Below, one piece after another: positions 29,016 through 40,558 of a DNA stretch of 64,000 bases. Where the stretch lies: NCBI RefSeq assembly GCF_014648275.1, contig NZ_BMQU01000008.1, positions 62,001 to 126,000 on the forward strand, given 5' to 3'. The DNA comes from Pseudomonas laurentiana. GTDB taxonomy: Bacteria; Pseudomonadota; Gammaproteobacteria; Pseudomonadales; Pseudomonadaceae. Below the pieces are notes generated by a model. That model had not been told where the DNA came from, did not search any database, and saw only the letters and a program-made list of their open reading frames with translations. The position numbers and the translations under genes are program-made. Every line of letters starts with the position of its first letter. Position 1 is the stretch's first letter.

Positions 29016-30173
29016 ATGGACAAGCGTTTTCTGGCGGGCCTGTTGTTCGCGGTTTCTGTTGTTGGCCTGAGCCTGGGGGCGACGTTGCCCTTGGTGTCCC
29101 TGCGGCTGTTCGAGGCCGGCGCCAGTACCCTGAAGATCGGTATCGTGTCGGCGATTCCCGCGGCGGGCATGATGCTCTCGGCGTTTATGGTTGACGCCTG
29201 CTGTCGGCACCTGACGCGCCGTACCATCTACCTGTTGAGTTTCGGGGTGTGCGCCTTGAGCGTCGCACTGATTGAGGTGGCGTTCTCCTCGATCTACCTG
29301 CTGTGCCTGTTGCGCCTGGCGCTGGGGATCGGCATGGGCATTGCGATCATTCTCGGCGAGTCCTGGGTCAATGAGCTGAGTGAAGAGCACAACCGTGGCA
29401 AAGTCATGGCGCTATACGCCACGGCGTTCACAGGTTTCCAAATGGCAGGCCCAACCATGCTGGCGCTGTTCGGCGCACAAAGCCCGTGGGTAACGATCGT
29501 GGTGAGCCTGTGCTACCTGCTGGCCCTGGCCTGCATTGTGTGGACGGTGCCTGATGACTACGTCGAGCATGGCGAGGAGGGCGAGAAGAGCTTTTCCCTG
29601 GCGGGCTTTTTCCAGGTGGCACCGGCCCTGTGCATGGGTGTGCTGTTCTTTTCCTTCTTCGATGCGGTGATCCTCTCGCTGTTGCCGGTGTATGCCTCCA
29701 GCCACGGCTTTGCCCTGGGTGTCGCCGCGTTGATGGTCACCGTGATCCTGACTGGCGACATGGTGTTCCAACTCCCCTTGGGTTGGCTGGCCGACCGCTG
29801 TGAGCGCACGATGGTGCATCTGGTCTGTGGCGTCGTCGCGATGCTGATTGGCGTGGCATTGCCCTGGCTGTTGCAAGTGCCTTGGCTGCTCTGGCCAATG
29901 CTTGTCTTGTTGGGTGCGGTTGCAGGTGGCGTCTATACGCTTGCCCTGGTGCTGATCGGGCAGCAATTCAAAGGACAGGACCTGATCACGGCCAACGCCA
30001 GTGTAGGCTTGCTGTGGGGCGTTGGCAGCCTGATTGGGCCGCTGATCAGTGGTGTGGCCATGGACATGGCGCCCCATGGGCTGCCAATGGCCCTGGCGGC
30101 GGTTGCAGGGCTGTTTGTGTGCTTTGCCCGCGGCTCTAACCGTGCGGCGCGCTTGGCTGCGGCTGAGCGGTAG
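29016..30173 (+). CDS. MFS transporter (YcaD-like)
   Basis: A 385-residue, 12-span inner-membrane protein (MDKRFLAGLLFAVSVVGLSL...). LALGIGMGIAIILGESWVNE near 105-124 and HNRGKVMALYATAFTGFQMA after it are typical of the YcaD/YfkF-like branch of MFS. PLGWLADRCERTMVHL resembles motif A of the second half. The substrate is unknown. The start ATG at 29016 follows ggagtagag; an upstream in-frame ATG (28959) adds 19 non-conserved residues. Confidence 0.87.
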   Translation: MDKRFLAGLLFAVSVVGLSLGATLPLVSLRLFEAGASTLKIGIVSAIPAAGMMLSAFMVDACCRHLTRRTIYLLSFGVCALSVALIEVAFSSIYLLCLLRLALGIGMGIAIILGESWVNELSEEHNRGKVMALYATAFTGFQMAGPTMLALFGAQSPWVTIVVSLCYLLALACIVWTVPDDYVEHGEEGEKSFSLAGFFQVAPALCMGVLFFSFFDAVILSLLPVYASSHGFALGVAALMVTVILTGDMVFQLPLGWLADRCERTMVHLVCGVVAMLIGVALPWLLQVPWLLWPMLVLLGAVAGGVYTLALVLIGQQFKGQDLITANASVGLLWGVGSLIGPLISGVAMDMAPHGLPMALAAVAGLFVCFARGSNRAARLAAAER

Positions 30174-30319
30174 GGGCTTGTCCGCGAGCACTACATCGCA
30201 GTCAGCCAGTCAGCCAGCCGGACGCATCGCTTCGTCTTGATCGTGGGCTACCACGCTGCCACAGGAGTCCATACCCCTGTGGAGGAAACCATTGGTCAAA
30301 ACTGCGTCGCCATAAACGA

Positions 30320-30346
30320 TAAAACCGCGCCAAGGCGCGGTTTTAT
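30320..30346 (-). terminator. Terminator of pth-ychF
   Basis: Stem aaaaccgcgcc / ggcgcggtttta with a 2-nt loop, 14 bases beyond the ychF stop. The A/T-rich arm ends suit termination in both directions. Confidence 0.85.
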
Positions 30347-30359
30347 GGGGGGTACGGGC

Positions 30360-31460
30360 TTAGACGTTAAAGCGGAAGTGCATCACATCGCCATCTTTGA
30401 CGATGTACTCCTTGCCTTCCAGACGCCATTTACCGGCTTCTTTCGCACCCGCTTCGCCGTTGTACTTGATGAAGTCATCATAGGAGATCACTTCGGCGCG
30501 GATGAAGCCTTTTTCGAAGTCGGTGTGGATCACGCCGGCAGCCTGTGGGCCGGTAGCGCCAACGCGAACGGTCCAGGCGCGAACTTCCTTCACGCCAGCG
30601 GTGAAGTAGGTCTGCAGGTTGAGCAGGGCGTAGCCCGCGCGGATCACGCGGTTCAGGCCAGGCTCTTCCAGGCCGAGGGATTCGAGGAACATGTCCTTCT
30701 CTTCACCGTCGTCCAGCTCGGCGATTTCCGCCTCGATCTTGTTGCACACCGGCACCACGATCGCGCCTTCTTCTTCGGCAATGGCCTTGACCACGTCCAG
30801 GTGCGGGTTGTTCTCGAAGCCGTCTTCAGCCACGTTGGCGATGTACATGACTGGTTTGCTGGTCAGCAGGTGGAAGCCGCGGATCAGGGCTTTCTCGTCA
30901 TCGGCCATATGCTTCATCAGGCTGCGCGCAGGCTTGCCTTCGGTGAAGTGCGGGATGAGCTTTTCCAGAATGGCTTTCTGGGCCAGGGCGTCCTTGTCAC
31001 CGCCTTTGGCGTTACGCGCGACTTTCTGCAGTTGCTTTTCGCAGCTGTCGAGGTCGGCGAAGATCAGTTCCAGGTCGATGATTTCGATGTCGCGCTTGGG
31101 GTCGACGCTGTTGGAGACGTGAATCACGTTGTCGTCTTCGAAGCAGCGGACCACGTGGGCGATAGCGTCGGTCTCGCGGATGTTGGCGAGGAACTTGTTG
31201 CCCAGGCCTTCACCTTTCGAGGCGCCGGCCACAAGGCCCGCGATGTCGACGAATTCCATGGTGGTAGGCAGCACCCGCTCAGGCTTGACGATGGCAGCCA
31301 GGGCGTCCAAGCGTGCATCAGGCATCGGCACGATGCCGCTGTTCGGCTCGATGGTGCAGAAGGGGAAGTTCTCTGCCGCGATACCGGATTTGGTCAAGGC
31401 GTTGAACAAGGTGGACTTGCCGACGTTGGGCAGGCCGACGATGCCGCAATTGAATCCCAT
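30360..31460 (-). CDS. ychF: YchF/Ola1-family ribosome-binding ATPase
   Basis: A 366-residue P-loop protein: [12 protein letters not shown] at 6-17, [20 protein letters not shown] (G3), and a C-terminal TGS domain with [12 protein letters not shown] and the end segment [20 protein letters not shown]. It prefers ATP over GTP and is linked to translation and oxidative-stress control. Downstream of pth by 21 bases and almost certainly co-transcribed with it, as in most gammaproteobacteria. Confidence 0.96.
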   Translation of the reverse strand: MGFNCGIVGLPNVGKSTLFNALTKSGIAAENFPFCTIEPNSGIVPMPDARLDALAAIVKPERVLPTTMEFVDIAGLVAGASKGEGLGNKFLANIRETDAIAHVVRCFEDDNVIHVSNSVDPKRDIEIIDLELIFADLDSCEKQLQKVARNAKGGDKDALAQKAILEKLIPHFTEGKPARSLMKHMADDEKALIRGFHLLTSKPVMYIANVAEDGFENNPHLDVVKAIAEEEGAIVVPVCNKIEAEIAELDDGEEKDMFLESLGLEEPGLNRVIRAGYALLNLQTYFTAGVKEVRAWTVRVGATGPQAAGVIHTDFEKGFIRAEVISYDDFIKYNGEAGAKEAGKWRLEGKEYIVKDGDVMHFRFNV

Positions 31461-31481
31461 GGTGAATCCCTCTTCGTGGAG

Positions 31482-32066
31482 TCAGGCCTTCTGGCTGTGC
31501 AGCTCTCTCATCGCACGCGTCCAATCGCCGGCGAGGATGTCCGGCAGCACGCCGAGGGCAAAATCGATACTGGCATCCAGTTTTTCCTGCTCGGCGCGTG
31601 GCGCCTTGCCCAGGACAAAACCGGACACCTTGCTGCTGTCACCCGGGTGGCCGATGCCAAGCCGCAGACGGTGAAAGTTATTCTGATTGCCGAGCTGCGC
31701 GATGATGTCGCGCAGGCCGTTGTGCCCGCCATGGCCACCGCCCAGCTTGAGCTTGGCGACGCCAGGAGGCAGGTCGAGTTCGTCGTGGGCCACCAGGATG
31801 GCTTCTGGCGGTATACGGAAAAAACCGGCCAGTGCCGCGACAGCTTGGCCGCTGCGGTTCATGTACGTGGTGGGGATAAGCAGACGAACATCTTTGCCCT
31901 GATAGCTGAATTTAGCTGTCAGGCCGAAATACTTGCGGTCAGCGGTCAGGTTCACGCGCTGGGCGCTGGCAATGCGTTCTACGAAAAGAGCCCCTGCGTT
32001 ATGCCGGGTCTGTTCGTATTCGGGGCCGGGATTTCCCAGGCCGACGATCAGTTGAATGGCGGTCAC
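31482..32066 (-). CDS. pth: Peptidyl-tRNA hydrolase
   Basis: A 194-residue enzyme that frees tRNA from stalled peptidyl-tRNA. The catalytic set is complete: N12 and H22 ([18 protein letters not shown]), N70 (PTTYMNRSG) and D95 (AHDELDLP). The length is normal. It lies between rplY and ychF. A 9-bp hairpin (32092-32118) separates it from rplY. Confidence 0.97.
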   Translation of the reverse strand: MTAIQLIVGLGNPGPEYEQTRHNAGALFVERIASAQRVNLTADRKYFGLTAKFSYQGKDVRLLIPTTYMNRSGQAVAALAGFFRIPPEAILVAHDELDLPPGVAKLKLGGGHGGHNGLRDIIAQLGNQNNFHRLRLGIGHPGDSSKVSGFVLGKAPRAEQEKLDASIDFALGVLPDILAGDWTRAMRELHSQKA

Positions 32067-32144
32067 GTCAGGGGCTCTTCCTTGGAGTTGTGGGCCACGC
32101 GTTACGGCTGCGTGGCCCGGGCAACACCGGCGTGCTGAGTAAAA

Positions 32145-32741
32145 TTACTCGGCAGCGCCTTCAGCTTCAGGCGCAACACGCGGAGCGTGAACGTTGGCTA
32201 CTGCCAGGTCGTTACCGTGAGCCAGAGCGACGAACTCGACGCCTTTCGGAGCTTTCAGGTCCGACAGGTGAACGATGGTGCCGACGTCGGCGTTAGCCAG
32301 GTCAACGGTGATGAACTCAGGCAGGTCTTTGGCTTCGCAAGAAACTTCGATTTCAGCCACTACGTGGGAGATCTCGCCGCCTTTCTTGGTTGCAGCTTCT
32401 TCGTTTACGAAGTGAACTGGAACCTTGGCAGTCAGTTTCTGGCCAGCAACAACGCGAACGAAGTCGGCGTGCAGGATGATGCCTTTCGATGGGTGACGTT
32501 GCAGTGCTTTAACAACAACGTTCTGCTTGGCGCCGTCGACATTCAGTTCGATAACGTGGCTGAAAGCAGCTTCGTTTTCGAACAGCTTGGCGATTTCTTT
32601 AGCCAGGATGCTGACCGATACAGGGGCAGTGTCGCCACCGTATACAACAGCAGGAACTTGGCTGGCGAGACGACGCAGGCGGCGGCTCGCACCTTTCCCC
32701 AGGTCGTTACGCGCTTCGGCGTTCAGGATGAAATCAGTCAT
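32145..32741 (-). CDS. rplY: 50S ribosomal protein L25 (Ctc/TL5 long form)
   Basis: A 198-residue protein: the N-terminal 5S rRNA-binding L25 domain (1-90; [37 protein letters not shown]) and the C-terminal TL5 beta domain (about 95-190). The start at 32741 follows tttggagatacaaa, a good Shine-Dalgarno; longer in-frame readings to 32825 run into the prs terminator and are rejected. It is the standard neighbour of prs and pth. Confidence 0.96.
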   Translation of the reverse strand: MTDFILNAEARNDLGKGASRRLRRLASQVPAVVYGGDTAPVSVSILAKEIAKLFENEAAFSHVIELNVDGAKQNVVVKALQRHPSKGIILHADFVRVVAGQKLTAKVPVHFVNEEAATKKGGEISHVVAEIEVSCEAKDLPEFITVDLANADVGTIVHLSDLKAPKGVEFVALAHGNDLAVANVHAPRVAPEAEGAAE

Positions 32742-32804
32742 TTTGTATCTCCAAAATAGCCTCTCCGACTTGGCGTTTGCGACCAGCGCCAAAGCGGGGT
32801 TGGC

Positions 32805-32844
32805 AAAAAAGCCCCGCCCCAACAACCAGTGTTGGGGCGGGGCG
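32805..32844 (-). terminator. Terminator of prs
   Basis: A 13-bp stem (gccccgccccaac / gttggggcggggc) with a T6 tract on the minus strand, 37 bases beyond the prs stop and upstream of rplY. Confidence 0.85.
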
Positions 32845-32880
32845 CTTTACGTCAACGTGATCTCGAAAAGGGCAGGGCCC

Positions 32881-33822
32881 TTAGCGGAACATCGCGCTGA
32901 TCGATTCTTCGTTGCTGATGCGGCGAACCGCTTCAGCGACGACCGGTGCGATATCCAGTTGACGGATACGGTCACAGGCTTGAGCTGCGGCGGACAGCGG
33001 GATGGTGTTGGTCACCACCAGCTCGTCCAGCACGGATTTCTCGATATTCTCGATCGCCCGACCCGACAGGACAGGGTGCGTGCAGTAGGCGTAAACCTTG
33101 GCAGCGCCGTGCTCTTTCAGGGCCTTGGCCGCGTGGCACAGGGTGCCGGCGGTATCGACCATGTCGTCGACCAGAATACAAGTACGACCCTCAACATCAC
33201 CGATGATATGCATCACTTCGGAGTGGTTGGCCTTCTCTCGGCGTTTATCGATAATCCCGAGATCGACGCCCAGCGACTTGGCAACGGCACGTGCACGCAC
33301 GACGCCACCAATGTCTGGGGAGACAATCATCAGGTTTTCGAAACGCTGGTCTTCGATGTCATCCACCAGAACGGGGGAGCCGTAGATGTTATCTACTGGA
33401 ATATCGAAGAAACCCTGGATCTGGTCAGCGTGCAGGTCGACAGTGAGAACACGGTCGATACCGACGACGGTGAGCATATCAGCAACGACTTTGGCGCTGA
33501 TTGCAACACGCGCCGAACGCGGACGGCGATCTTGGCGGGCGTAACCGAAGTAAGGAATCACGGCGGTGATTCGGGAGGCAGATGAACGGCGGAAGGCGTC
33601 AGCCATCACTACCAATTCCATCAGATTATCGTTGGTTGGCGCACAAGTCGGCTGAATGATAAATACGTCTTTACCGCGGACGTTTTCATTAATCTCAGTG
33701 CTGATTTCGCCGTCGGAAAACTTACCGACAGAAACATCACCCAGTGGGATATGCAGCTGACGTACGACACGCCGAGCCAGATCGGGGTTAGCGTTCCCCG
33801 TAAAGACCATCATCTTGGACAC
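32881..33822 (-). CDS. prs: Ribose-phosphate pyrophosphokinase (PRPP synthase)
   Basis: A 313-residue class I enzyme making PRPP from ribose-5-phosphate and ATP for nucleotide, His, Trp and NAD synthesis. It has the [14 protein letters not shown] start, [33 protein letters not shown] and the PRPP loop [13 protein letters not shown]. The start is the GTG at 33822 ([10 protein letters not shown]), giving the family length; a longer frame up to 33912 would run through the tRNA-Gln gene and is rejected. PRPP from this gene feeds upp and hpt, found later in the window. Confidence 0.97.
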   Translation of the reverse strand: MSKMMVFTGNANPDLARRVVRQLHIPLGDVSVGKFSDGEISTEINENVRGKDVFIIQPTCAPTNDNLMELVVMADAFRRSSASRITAVIPYFGYARQDRRPRSARVAISAKVVADMLTVVGIDRVLTVDLHADQIQGFFDIPVDNIYGSPVLVDDIEDQRFENLMIVSPDIGGVVRARAVAKSLGVDLGIIDKRREKANHSEVMHIIGDVEGRTCILVDDMVDTAGTLCHAAKALKEHGAAKVYAYCTHPVLSGRAIENIEKSVLDELVVTNTIPLSAAAQACDRIRQLDIAPVVAEAVRRISNEESISAMFR

Positions 33823-33869
33823 GCGCAGTACCTGAAGGCTGAGGGTAACCTGGATGAGTATAAGGAAAA

Positions 33870-33944
33870 TGGCAGGGGCGGCTGGATTCGAACCAACGCA
33901 TGGCAGGATCAAAACCTGCTGCCTTACCGCTTGGCGACGCCCCT
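33870..33944 (-). tRNA. tRNA-Gln (TTG)
   Basis: The minus strand gives acceptor AGGGGCG/CGCCCCT, D arm TCGCCAAGCGGTAAGGC, anticodon arm GCAGG-TTTTGAT-CCTGC (anticodon TTG), T arm GCGTTGG..TTCGAATCCAGCC, discriminator G and an encoded CCA. It lies between ispE and prs, a conserved place for this tRNA in gammaproteobacteria. Confidence 0.95.
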
Positions 33945-33978
33945 GTATCTGTTGCTGCGAGTGCCTAACACTCGATTC

Positions 33979-34830
33979 CTAGAGCAGACTCTGCAGCTTG
34001 CGATGCAACATCGAAACGTTGCTTCCCTTTGCTACAAACCCTGTTTGGGTCTCTGTAAGAAGGGCCAAAACTTTATCAGCTTCAGCTTTGCTTGGGAAGG
34101 CCCCAAACACACAACTTCCAGTTCCGGTAAGTCTAGCTTCAGTGAACTTGCTGAGCAAATTCAATGAGTTACGTACTTCTGGGTAACTCTGCTCTACTAC
34201 CGGTTGGCAGTCATTTCGACTGTTTCCCTTGGGAACGGGGCGCATATTAATGGGCGCTGAATCACGTGTCAACAAAGGATGTGAAAAAATTTCTGCTGTA
34301 CTTACAAATACTTGCGGGACGAGCACGACATACCAGGGTTCTTCAGGATCGACCGGGGTGAGCTTTTCGCCCACGCCCTCGGCGAATGCCGCGTGGCCAC
34401 GGACGAAAACCGGGACGTCGGCACCCAGGGTCAGGCCCAGTTCGGCCAGTTGGTCTTCGTTCCAGCCCAATTGCCATAGATGGTTAAGGCCCAGCAAGGT
34501 GGTGGCGGCATCTGAGCTGCCGCCGCCGATGCCGCCGCCCATGGGCAAGATTTTTTTCAGCCAGATATCAACGCCTTTGCGGCAACCAGACAGTGCCTGC
34601 AGTTTTCGCGCAGCTTTCACAATCAGGTTGCTGTCGTGGGGAACGTTCTCGATCTCAGTGTGCAGGCGTATTTCGCCGTCGTCACGCGCGGCGAACGACA
34701 GTTCATCGGCATGGTCGAGAAACTGAAACAGGGTTTGCAGTTCGTGATAGCCGTCGGGGCGGCGACCCAGAATGTGCAGCATCAGGTTGAGCTTGGCCGG
34801 TGCCGGCAGTGTCAAGGTGGCTGTGTGCAT
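33979..34830 (-). CDS. ispE: 4-diphosphocytidyl-2-C-methyl-D-erythritol kinase
   Basis: A 283-residue GHMP kinase of the MEP isoprenoid pathway. It has [20 protein letters not shown] at 6-25 with the catalytic Lys, and the ATP loop [18 protein letters not shown] late conserved region is [12 protein letters not shown]. It supplies isoprenoid precursors used by IspB. Downstream of lolB by one base, so translated from the same mRNA (TPR gene-lolB-ispE). Confidence 0.96.
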   Translation of the reverse strand: MHTATLTLPAPAKLNLMLHILGRRPDGYHELQTLFQFLDHADELSFAARDDGEIRLHTEIENVPHDSNLIVKAARKLQALSGCRKGVDIWLKKILPMGGGIGGGSSDAATTLLGLNHLWQLGWNEDQLAELGLTLGADVPVFVRGHAAFAEGVGEKLTPVDPEEPWYVVLVPQVFVSTAEIFSHPLLTRDSAPINMRPVPKGNSRNDCQPVVEQSYPEVRNSLNLLSKFTEARLTGTGSCVFGAFPSKAEADKVLALLTETQTGFVAKGSNVSMLHRKLQSLL

Positions 34831-34831
34831 T

Positions 34832-35449
34832 TCAGTGCCCCAACTGGCGTGGTTGCCAGTCCTTGACCACCAGGGTCACGTCCAGGTTCTGGCCGTGCAG
34901 TTTGAGGCGCTCCGGCAGCCAGTAGCCATTTTGCTGGATGTAGCTCAGGTATTCGACGTTCCAGCCATCCTGGTCGAGGCTGGCCAGGCGGCTGTCGCCA
35001 CCCAGGGTCAGGCGGCTCTTGCTGCCCGGTGCGGGCAGGCCGCGTACCCACCAGACCAGGTGCGACACTGGCAGTTGCCAGCCCAATTGTTCCTCCAGCA
35101 AGGTCTCCGGGCTCTGGGCCTCGAAGCGTCCCTGGTTGGCGACTTCCAGGACGACCTGGCCCGGGTGGCCGGTCAGGCGGGCGGCGCCCCGACCCAGCGG
35201 GCCAGACAGGCGAATATCGTAATAGTCCTGGCGTTGCAGCCAGAACAGGGTGCCGCTACCGGAGTCTTTCGGTGCGCGGATACCCACCTTGCCGTTGATC
35301 TGCCAGCCGTCGAGGGTGCTCAGTTGTTGTTTGTGCTCGCGCCACAGTTGTGGGCTGCCCTGGCCCTGAAGGGCCTCGCGGGAGCCGAAACCGGCGCAAC
35401 CGGCAAGCAGGGCGATCAGGCTGAAGGTAATGCAGTGGCGCAGGAACAT
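34832..35449 (-). CDS. lolB: Outer-membrane lipoprotein receptor LolB
   Basis: A 205-residue lipoprotein: signal peptide [19 protein letters not shown] with lipobox LAGC (Cys about 18), then [20 protein letters not shown], the typical LolB start of the half-barrel. It receives lipoproteins from LolA and inserts them in the outer membrane. It sits between the TPR lipoprotein gene and ispE, the conserved lolB-ispE-prs arrangement. Confidence 0.95.
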   Translation of the reverse strand: MFLRHCITFSLIALLAGCAGFGSREALQGQGSPQLWREHKQQLSTLDGWQINGKVGIRAPKDSGSGTLFWLQRQDYYDIRLSGPLGRGAARLTGHPGQVVLEVANQGRFEAQSPETLLEEQLGWQLPVSHLVWWVRGLPAPGSKSRLTLGGDSRLASLDQDGWNVEYLSYIQQNGYWLPERLKLHGQNLDVTLVVKDWQPRQLGH

Positions 35450-35453
35450 AGGC

Positions 35454-37181
35454 TTACAGAGTCTCGGATCCGGTCAGGCGCAGGAGGGTTTTGCGCAGGA
35501 TGGGGCTGTCAGGTTGGTCTTCGAAGGCTTTGGCCCAGACCTGGCGGGCTTCGCGGCGTTTGCCGTTGACCCAGAGCACTTCGCCCAGGTGAGCGGCGAC
35601 TTCGTGGTCGGGGAAGCGTTCCAGGGCCTGGCGCAGCAGGCGTTCAGCTTCGTCGAGGTTGCCCAGGCGGTAGTTGACCCAGCCCAGGCTGTCGAGCACG
35701 GCCGGGTCTTCCGGGTTGATCTGGTGGGCTTTCTCGATCAGGCCTTTGGCTTCGGCATAGCGTGTGGTGCGATCGGCCAGCGTGTAGCCCAAGGCATTGA
35801 GGGCCATGGCATTTTCCGGCTCGCGGCTGATGATGCTGCGCAGGTCCTTTTCCATCTGGGCCAGGTCGTCACGCTTTTCCGCAAGCATGGCGCGGGTGTA
35901 AAGCAGGTTCAGGTCGTCCGGGTACAGCTTGATGGCCTGCTGCAGCACCTGCAGGGCCTGGGCGTCCTTGTTGTTATTGCCGAGGGTTTCGGCCTCGATC
36001 AGGTACAGCTGAATGGCGTAGTCCGGTTGGGCTTCACGCGCTGCGGCCAGGCGCCGAGAGGCCTCGGTGGCACGACCGTTGGCGATGAGAATATCGGCCT
36101 GACGCAGTTGTGCCGGCAAGTAGTCATTGCCGGGGCCAACCTGAGCGTACTCGATCAACGCGCCCTCCGGGTCGTTGCGCTCTTCATGCAGGCGACCCAG
36201 GTTCAGGTGCGCCGAATCGACCCGGCTACCCCGGGCAATCAATTCCTGCAGGTAGGCTTCGGCTTCGTTCCAGGCCTTGGCTTCCAGGCTGACCAGTGCC
36301 AGCGAGTAGCGCAGTTCGTCATCGTCCGGGTATTGCTGCAGCAGGCTGGCGAACTCGACCTTGGCATCCTCGACCCGGTCCTGCTCAACCAGCATGCGCG
36401 CATAGGTCAGGCGCAGGCGTTTGTCGTCGGGGTACTTGCGAATGGTCTTTTGCAGCAGCGGCAGTGCTTCCTTGCCGCGATCCAGGCTTTGCAGCAGGCG
36501 CGCCTGGAGCAGTACCGGCGCAATTTCGCCAGCCTCTGGCGGGTGCTGTTCGAGCAGTTCCAGTGCGGCGTTCGCATTGCCATCCTGTTGCAACAGCAGA
36601 GCCTTGCCGAACACCAACTGACTATTGTCCGGGTACTTCAGCAGCAGGCGGTCGAAACTTTTTTGCAGGCCGTCACGGGTTTCCTGATCGGTTTCGGCGG
36701 CCGATAGCGCCAGGAAATCGAAGTGTGTGTCACCCTGGCCCTGCAGAACCTTTTCCATGTAGTTCATGGAATCGTCATAGCGCCCGGCCCGTGCCAACTG
36801 GATTGCAGCGGCACGCTGTGCATCGAGGCTTTCCGGTGCGTTCTTCGCCCAGATCAGTGCCGTGTCCAGCGCAGCCTGGTCGGCACCGAGGTACTCGGCG
36901 ATGCGAAAGGCGCGTTCGGAGATGCCTGCGTCCTGGGTTTTGATCGCTTGGGCGACATAGTTGTCCAGTGCGATATCGAAGCGATTGCGCTGGCCTGCCA
37001 ATTCGGCGGTCAACAGGCTATAGACGGTGTCCTGGCTGAAGGATCCGTAGACCGTGGGCTTGGCCTGCTCAGGAGGTGCAGTTTCGGCGGCAGGCGCCTT
37101 GGCATCCGGGGATTCCGGGGCCAGGGTCTGGCAGCCCTGAAGCAAGGCAAAGGCAAGGAGCAACGCGGAGGATCTATTCAT
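35454..37181 (-). CDS. TPR-repeat outer-membrane lipoprotein
   Basis: A 575-residue protein with a lipoprotein signal ([17 protein letters not shown]; Cys about residue 17) and many tetratricopeptide repeats from about 60 to 560 (e.g. [40 protein letters not shown]). It is a periplasmic-facing scaffold of unknown partner, always next to lolB in pseudomonads. Four bases separate it from lolB. It is divergent from hemA across a 189-base promoter region. Confidence 0.88.
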   Translation of the reverse strand: MNRSSALLLAFALLQGCQTLAPESPDAKAPAAETAPPEQAKPTVYGSFSQDTVYSLLTAELAGQRNRFDIALDNYVAQAIKTQDAGISERAFRIAEYLGADQAALDTALIWAKNAPESLDAQRAAAIQLARAGRYDDSMNYMEKVLQGQGDTHFDFLALSAAETDQETRDGLQKSFDRLLLKYPDNSQLVFGKALLLQQDGNANAALELLEQHPPEAGEIAPVLLQARLLQSLDRGKEALPLLQKTIRKYPDDKRLRLTYARMLVEQDRVEDAKVEFASLLQQYPDDDELRYSLALVSLEAKAWNEAEAYLQELIARGSRVDSAHLNLGRLHEERNDPEGALIEYAQVGPGNDYLPAQLRQADILIANGRATEASRRLAAAREAQPDYAIQLYLIEAETLGNNNKDAQALQVLQQAIKLYPDDLNLLYTRAMLAEKRDDLAQMEKDLRSIISREPENAMALNALGYTLADRTTRYAEAKGLIEKAHQINPEDPAVLDSLGWVNYRLGNLDEAERLLRQALERFPDHEVAAHLGEVLWVNGKRREARQVWAKAFEDQPDSPILRKTLLRLTGSETL

Positions 37182-37370
37182 AGTGGGGATTTTGGGCGAC
37201 TAACCTGCGGTCGGATCATCATGACACAAGCGCTAGGGCAAACCCATAAGTGATGGCCTCTGGAAGTACAGACTTAGGTACTGACTATAGAGACAATAGT
37301 GAGCGGTGGTTGTTCTCTAACCTGCGAAGTAGGACAATTATCGGCTTCACGTCATAATCAGCGACCTTGA

Positions 37371-38648
37371 ATGGCCTTTCTTGCACTCGGTATCAACCAT
37401 AAGACTGCCTCGGTAGACGTACGCGAGCGCGTGGCGTTTACGCCCGAGCAGCTGGTCGAAGCCTTGCAGCAGCTCTGTCGACTCACCGCCAGCCGCGAAG
37501 CCGCGATCCTCTCGACCTGCAACCGCAGCGAACTTTACATCGAACAGGACCACCTGGCGGCCGACAGCGTATTGCGCTGGCTGGCCGAGTATCACCAGCT
37601 CAGCCTCGAAGAGCTGCGTGCCAGTGCCTACGTTCACGAAGATCACGATGCCGTGCGGCACATGATGCGGGTTGCCTCCGGGCTCGACTCGCTGGTGCTG
37701 GGCGAGCCGCAGATCCTGGGGCAGATGAAATCGGCGTATGCCGTGGCTCGGGAAGCCGGCACTATCGGCCCGTTGCTGGGGCGGCTGTTCCAGGCCACGT
37801 TCAGTGCTGCCAAGCAGGTGCGCACCGATACAGCCATCGGTGAAAACCCGGTGTCGGTGGCGTTTGCCGCCGTCAGCCTGGCCAAGCAGATCTTCAGCGA
37901 TCTGGGGCGTAGCCAGGCGCTGCTGATCGGTGCCGGTGAGACCATCACCCTGGTGGCCCGTCACCTGCATGAGCAGGGTGTGCGGCGCATTGTCGTGGCG
38001 AACCGGACCCTGGAGCGTGCCAGCACGCTGGCCGAGCAGTTCGGTGCCCATGCGGTGCTGCTGGCGGACATTCCCCAGGAGCTGGTGCACAGCGATATCG
38101 TGATCAGCTCTACCGCCAGCCAGTTGCCGATCCTGGGCAAGGGGGCGGTAGAAAGCGCATTGAAATTGCGTAAGCACAAACCGATTTTCATGGTGGATAT
38201 CGCCGTACCGCGGGATATCGAGCCGGAAGTCGGAGAGTTGGACGACGTTTACCTGTACACCGTCGATGACCTGCACGACGTTGTCGCCGAAAACCTCAAG
38301 AGTCGCCAAGGCGCCGCCCAGGCAGCTGAAGAGCTGGTCTCGGTTGGCGCCGAAGACTTCATGCTGCGCCTGCGCGAGCTGGCAGCGGTGGATGTGCTCA
38401 AGGCCTACCGCCAGCAAGGTGAGCGGCTGCGCGACGAGGAATTGCAAAAGGCCCAGCGCCTGCTGGCCAATGGTGCCAACGCTGAAGAGGTCTTGGCGCA
38501 GTTGGCCCGTGGCTTGACCAACAAATTGCTGCATGCGCCAAGCGTGCAGTTGAAAAAGCTCTCTGCCGAAGGCCGCCTCGATGCGCTGGCCATGGCCCAG
38601 GAACTCTTTGCCCTCAACGAGGGCTCGACGGATAAACCCCCGCAATGA
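37371..38648 (+). CDS. hemA: Glutamyl-tRNA reductase (first step of tetrapyrrole synthesis)
   Basis: A 425-residue NADPH-dependent enzyme converting Glu-tRNA to glutamate-1-semialdehyde. The catalytic Cys is C50 ([13 protein letters not shown]). The nucleotide-binding domain has [20 protein letters not shown], and the C-terminal helix forms the dimer spine. It heads hemA-prfA-prmC-moeB-murI. The prfA start lies within its last codons (4-base overlap). Haem supply connects with hemH further right. Confidence 0.97.
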   Translation: MAFLALGINHKTASVDVRERVAFTPEQLVEALQQLCRLTASREAAILSTCNRSELYIEQDHLAADSVLRWLAEYHQLSLEELRASAYVHEDHDAVRHMMRVASGLDSLVLGEPQILGQMKSAYAVAREAGTIGPLLGRLFQATFSAAKQVRTDTAIGENPVSVAFAAVSLAKQIFSDLGRSQALLIGAGETITLVARHLHEQGVRRIVVANRTLERASTLAEQFGAHAVLLADIPQELVHSDIVISSTASQLPILGKGAVESALKLRKHKPIFMVDIAVPRDIEPEVGELDDVYLYTVDDLHDVVAENLKSRQGAAQAAEELVSVGAEDFMLRLRELAAVDVLKAYRQQGERLRDEELQKAQRLLANGANAEEVLAQLARGLTNKLLHAPSVQLKKLSAEGRLDALAMAQELFALNEGSTDKPPQ

Positions 38649-39727
38649 AAGCGTCGCTGCTCAATAAACTGGATACCCTCCAGGACCGTTTCGAGGAACT
38701 GACAGCCCTGTTGGGTGATGCTGAAGTCATTTCCGATCAGACCCGCTTCCGTGCCTATTCCAAGGAGTACGCCGAAGTTGAGCCGGTCGCGGCTGCCTAC
38801 GCGCAGTGGCGCAAGGTTCAGGACGCGCTTGAAGGTGCCCAGGCGCTGCTCAAGGACAGTGACCCGGATATGCGGGAAATGGCCGTGGAAGAGGTCCGCG
38901 AATCCAAGGAGCAATTGGTCGCGCTGGAAAGCCAGTTGCAACGCATGCTGCTGCCCAAGGATCCGAACGATGGGCGTAACGTGTTCCTGGAGATCCGCGC
39001 AGGTACGGGGGGCGACGAGGCCGCGATTTTTTCCGGCGACCTGTTCCGCATGTACTCGCGTTATGCCGAGCGACGTGGCTGGCGTTTGGAGATCCTCTCG
39101 GAGAACGAGGGCGAGCACGGCGGTTACAAGGAAATCATTGCGCGGGTCGAAGGCGATAACGTCTACGGCAAGCTGAAATTCGAGTCGGGTGCTCACCGCG
39201 TACAGCGGGTACCGGAGACCGAGTCCCAGGGGCGTATTCATACTTCGGCGTGCACCGTCGCGGTGTTGCCCGAGCCTGACGAGCAGGTGGCAATCGAGAT
39301 CAACCCGGCTGATTTGCGGGTCGACACCTACCGCTCTTCCGGGGCGGGTGGTCAGCACGTGAACAAGACCGACTCGGCGATTCGCATCACTCACTTGCCA
39401 ACCGGTATCGTGGTCGAATGCCAGGAGGAGCGGTCGCAGCACAAGAACCGTGCGCGTGCCATGTCCTGGTTGTCGGCCAAGCTCAACGACATGCAGACCA
39501 GCGCGGCACAGAATGCCATTGCCAGTGAGCGTAAGCTGCTGGTCGGTTCGGGCGACCGGTCCGAGCGTATTCGCACCTACAACTATCCACAGGGCCGGGT
39601 GACCGATCACCGTATCAACCTGACCCTGTATTCCCTCGATGAAGTCCTGGCGGGTGGGGTCGATGCGGTCATCGAGCCGTTGCTGGCCGAGTATCAGGCT
39701 GACCAATTGGCGGCACTGGGTGAGTAA
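38645..39727 (+). CDS. prfA: Peptide chain release factor 1
   Basis: A 360-residue class I release factor for UAA/UAG. The GGQ motif is in [17 protein letters not shown] with Q at 237, the residue methylated by the next gene's product. The codon-recognition PxT loop reads [15 protein letters not shown]. Overlaps hemA by 4 bases and abuts prmC with no gap. Confidence 0.97.
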   Translation: MKASLLNKLDTLQDRFEELTALLGDAEVISDQTRFRAYSKEYAEVEPVAAAYAQWRKVQDALEGAQALLKDSDPDMREMAVEEVRESKEQLVALESQLQRMLLPKDPNDGRNVFLEIRAGTGGDEAAIFSGDLFRMYSRYAERRGWRLEILSENEGEHGGYKEIIARVEGDNVYGKLKFESGAHRVQRVPETESQGRIHTSACTVAVLPEPDEQVAIEINPADLRVDTYRSSGAGGQHVNKTDSAIRITHLPTGIVVECQEERSQHKNRARAMSWLSAKLNDMQTSAAQNAIASERKLLVGSGDRSERIRTYNYPQGRVTDHRINLTLYSLDEVLAGGVDAVIEPLLAEYQADQLAALGE

Positions 39728-40558
39728 ATGACGATTATTGCCAGCCTGCTTCGCGGTGCGGAGCTGCCAGACTCGCCGACGGCGCGTCTGGATATCGAGT
39801 TGTTGCTGGCGGCTGCCATTGGCAAGTCGCGCAGTTACCTGCACACCTGGCCTGAGCGCATCGTCACCAGCGAGGCTGCGCAGACCTTTGCCGACTACCT
39901 GCAGCGCCGCCGTGCTGGTGAGCCTGTGGCTTACATTCTGGGTCAGCAGGGGTTCTGGAAACTTGATCTGGAAGTGGCGCCTCATACGCTGATCCCTCGT
40001 CCGGAGACCGAGCTGCTGGTGGAGGCCGCCCTTGAGTTGCTGCCAGCGCTGCCCGCTCGCGTACTCGACCTCGGCACGGGAACCGGAGCCATTGCGCTGG
40101 CACTGGCCAGCGAGCGACCACAGTGGCAGGTGACTGCCGTAGACCGCGTGCTTGATGCTGTAGCGCTGGCTGAACGCAACCGCCAGCGTCTGCAACTGGA
40201 GAATGTTCAGGTGCTCAACAGCCATTGGTTCAGCGCGCTGGAAGGCAAGCGTTTTCAACTGATCATCAGTAACCCGCCTTACATCGCTGCTGCAGATCCG
40301 CATCTGGTGGCCGGCGACGTGCGGTTCGAGCCGAGCAGCGCGCTGGTTGCCGGCGAAGACGGCCTGGACGACCTGCGCACGATCATCACTCAGGCACCGC
40401 GGCACCTGGAACCGGGTGGCTGGTTGCTGCTTGAGCACGGTTACGATCAGGCTGCCGCTGTACGCGAACTGTTGGCCCAGAACGATTTCGAGCAGATCGA
40501 GAGCCGCGATGATCTGGCCGGTCATGAACGGATCACCTTGGGGCGTCTGCTGTGCTGA
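39728..40558 (+). CDS. prmC: Release-factor glutamine N5-methyltransferase
   Basis: A 276-residue SAM-dependent enzyme methylating the GGQ glutamine of release factors. The SAM site is VLDLGTGTGAIALALASERP and the catalytic NPPY lies in LIISNPPYIAAADPHL. VAYILGQQGFWKLDLEVAPH starts the catalytic core. Directly abuts prfA, and moeB begins within its last codons (7-base overlap). Confidence 0.97.
   Translation: MTIIASLLRGAELPDSPTARLDIELLLAAAIGKSRSYLHTWPERIVTSEAAQTFADYLQRRRAGEPVAYILGQQGFWKLDLEVAPHTLIPRPETELLVEAALELLPALPARVLDLGTGTGAIALALASERPQWQVTAVDRVLDAVALAERNRQRLQLENVQVLNSHWFSALEGKRFQLIISNPPYIAAADPHLVAGDVRFEPSSALVAGEDGLDDLRTIITQAPRHLEPGGWLLLEHGYDQAAAVRELLAQNDFEQIESRDDLAGHERITLGRLLC

Noticed and set aside
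30237-32138. 633-codon plus-strand frame opposite ychF and pth
   Set aside because: It spans two certain genes on the opposite strand and the terminator between genes; composition is that of a shadow frame.
33823-33912. Longer N-terminus for prs
   Set aside because: It would translate through the tRNA-Gln gene; the GTG at 33822 gives the family start and length.
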